Assembly: GCA_021770615.1 (NCBI GenBank)
Contig: JAETQR010000028.1
Coordinates: 1 to 53,497 of the forward strand
Length of the DNA: 53,497 bases
Direction: 5' to 3'
Source: Lachnospiraceae bacterium
GTDB taxonomy: Bacteria; Bacillota_A; Clostridia; Lachnospirales; Lachnospiraceae
The first letter of the stretch is position 1, and every line of letters begins with the position of its first letter. The notes beneath the pieces are model-generated. The model ran no database searches. It was given only the letters and a program-made list of their open reading frames with translations, and had not been told where the DNA came from. The translations under genes were made by a program, and so were the position numbers. Shown piece by piece: positions 52,674 to 53,497 of the stretch.

Positions 52674-53497
52674 ATGAGTGCCTTTTTAAAGAGACTATGC
52701 TGTCTCATTGTATTTGCACTGGCAGCCACGCTGTTTTGTATCCAGAGTGGCAGCAGTGCGAAAGTACACAGTGGGAAATACGGGAACAATACGACATGGT
52801 ATTATAATACGGATACGAAGACGGTGACGATCGACTGTAAGGGCAAGTTGGAGGATATTGACGATCATATGGGACTGCATCGGGAATGGAGTGGGGGATC
52901 GAAACGTTGTTGGTATATGAAAGCGAAAAAAGTGGTATTCCGGAAAGGGATCACCTACATCGGAGCAAGAACTTTTGATGGGTTTCAAAATGTAGAGGAA
53001 GTGGTGTTACCAGAGGGACTGGTATCAATCGGAAATTCAGCTTTTTGGAATACACATGCGTTAAAAAAAATCCGCTTCCCATCTTCTTTAAAGAGGATTG
53101 GGTGGTGTGCGTTTGATGGTTCGGGGATTGAAACGGTTTCGTTGAAGAATGTGGAAAAGGTAAGGGCGGAGGCATTTAGCGGAACAAAGTTAAAAAGGCT
53201 GACGATCCCATCCCGATGTAGATCCATCGGAAGTGGTGCCTTTTCCTGTTGTGAGGATTTAAGAACAGTAGAGATAGAAGAAGGGGTAAAAACGATCGGT
53301 ACATATATGTTTTCCCGGAGCGGATTGGAATCCGTGACGATTCCCTCCAGTGTCACAAAGATCGGAGCATATGCCTTTTTCTCCTTCTCGCCGGAAGAGG
53401 GAAAGCTAAAGGAAGTTACGATCCGTTCCAAAAAGATCAAGGAGTGGGGGAAGGACATCTTCGGGAAGGCGAGGAAGGATCTGGTCATCAAAGTGCC
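52674..53497 (+). CDS. Secreted leucine-rich-repeat protein, BspA-like (copy 2, truncated by window end)
   Basis: At least 274 residues; the frame is open to the window edge. The first 40 or so residues are almost identical to copy 1 (MSAFLKRLCCL, then Ile for Thr). The repeats match in order with scattered changes, for example SFSPEEGKLKEVTIRSKKIKE is kept while the region after the signal peptide domain is changed. GGGGGAAAG precedes ATG. Tandem duplication of copy 1 is the simplest explanation; more copies may follow beyond the window. Confidence 0.88.
   Translation, partial: MSAFLKRLCCLIVFALAATLFCIQSGSSAKVHSGKYGNNTTWYYNTDTKTVTIDCKGKLEDIDDHMGLHREWSGGSKRCWYMKAKKVVFRKGITYIGARTFDGFQNVEEVVLPEGLVSIGNSAFWNTHALKKIRFPSSLKRIGWCAFDGSGIETVSLKNVEKVRAEAFSGTKLKRLTIPSRCRSIGSGAFSCCEDLRTVEIEEGVKTIGTYMFSRSGLESVTIPSSVTKIGAYAFFSFSPEEGKLKEVTIRSKKIKEWGKDIFGKARKDLVIKV

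Noticed and set aside
1..53497. CRISPR arrays, rRNA or tRNA genes
   Set aside because: No regularly spaced repeats, no rRNA-like stretches and no convincing tRNA cloverleaf were noticed on either strand.

Overview
The window looks like chromosomal DNA of a gut Clostridia bacterium, most likely a Lachnospiraceae. The signs are moderate GC, strong GGAGG-type ribosome sites, Clostridia-type proteins (Tex, RqcP2/YlmH, LacI-sensor-GGDEF, MoxR-DUF58, C39-like and SpoIID-like proteins, BspA-type leucine-rich repeats), and an FMN-riboswitch-controlled riboflavin operon. No rRNA, tRNA or CRISPR array was seen.

Positions 1-9,270: an accessory island splits the front of pyrE. A 262-bp segment (pyrE leader, ribosome site and first codons) occurs at 164-425, where it ends in a dead 15-residue pyrE stub, and again at 8363-8628, where it leads into intact pyrE. 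The 7.9 kb between carries cold-shock-like and HU-like proteins, two HNH endonucleases, a PIN-domain toxin-antitoxin pair, an IS256-family insertion, a small hydrophobic type I-like toxin, an Asn-rich small protein and what looks like a dead excisionase. No intact integrase is visible, so the island appears stranded.

Positions 9,328-13,903: a GIY-YIG/DUF2075 P-loop protein is followed 3 bp later by a MazG-like pyrophosphohydrolase (a plausible defence or nucleotide-control pair), then a metallo-beta-lactamase-fold protein, an unknown small protein, an ITPase-like protein and a Nudix hydrolase.

Positions 13,911-34,446: an AraC regulator diverges from a GH36 alpha-galactosidase. Then come CCA-adding enzyme, a LacI-like sensor fused to GGDEF, Tex, a lipoprotein, a SpoIID-like peptidoglycan-binding protein, an atypical seryl-tRNA synthetase, a degenerate PP2C-like protein with a Ser/Thr kinase, a HAD phosphatase, a ferritin-like protein, a secreted Ig-like/CHAP-like protein, a beta-lactamase-fold protein, RqcP2/YlmH and a C39-like membrane protein.

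Positions 34,539-47,470: dtd, lipoprotein, recQ and a nitrilase-family hydrolase overlap or nearly overlap. Next is the riboflavin operon (promoter, FMN riboswitch, terminator, ribD-ribE-ribBA-hairpin-ribH), then a radical SAM protein, a thioesterase and a MoxR/DUF58/membrane-protein set.

Positions 47,703-53,497: a 1,324-residue secreted subtilase with extra modules, then two tandem, very similar leucine-rich-repeat secreted proteins, the second cut by the window edge.

The most unusual non-coding signal is a set of long, nearly perfect intergenic hairpins (28775-29009, 30632-30811, 30901-31057, 42463-42693) with a related hairpin cluster at 15000-15140. Three of them bulge out a short GC-rich segment of the form AGCGC(A/G)AGCG from one arm.
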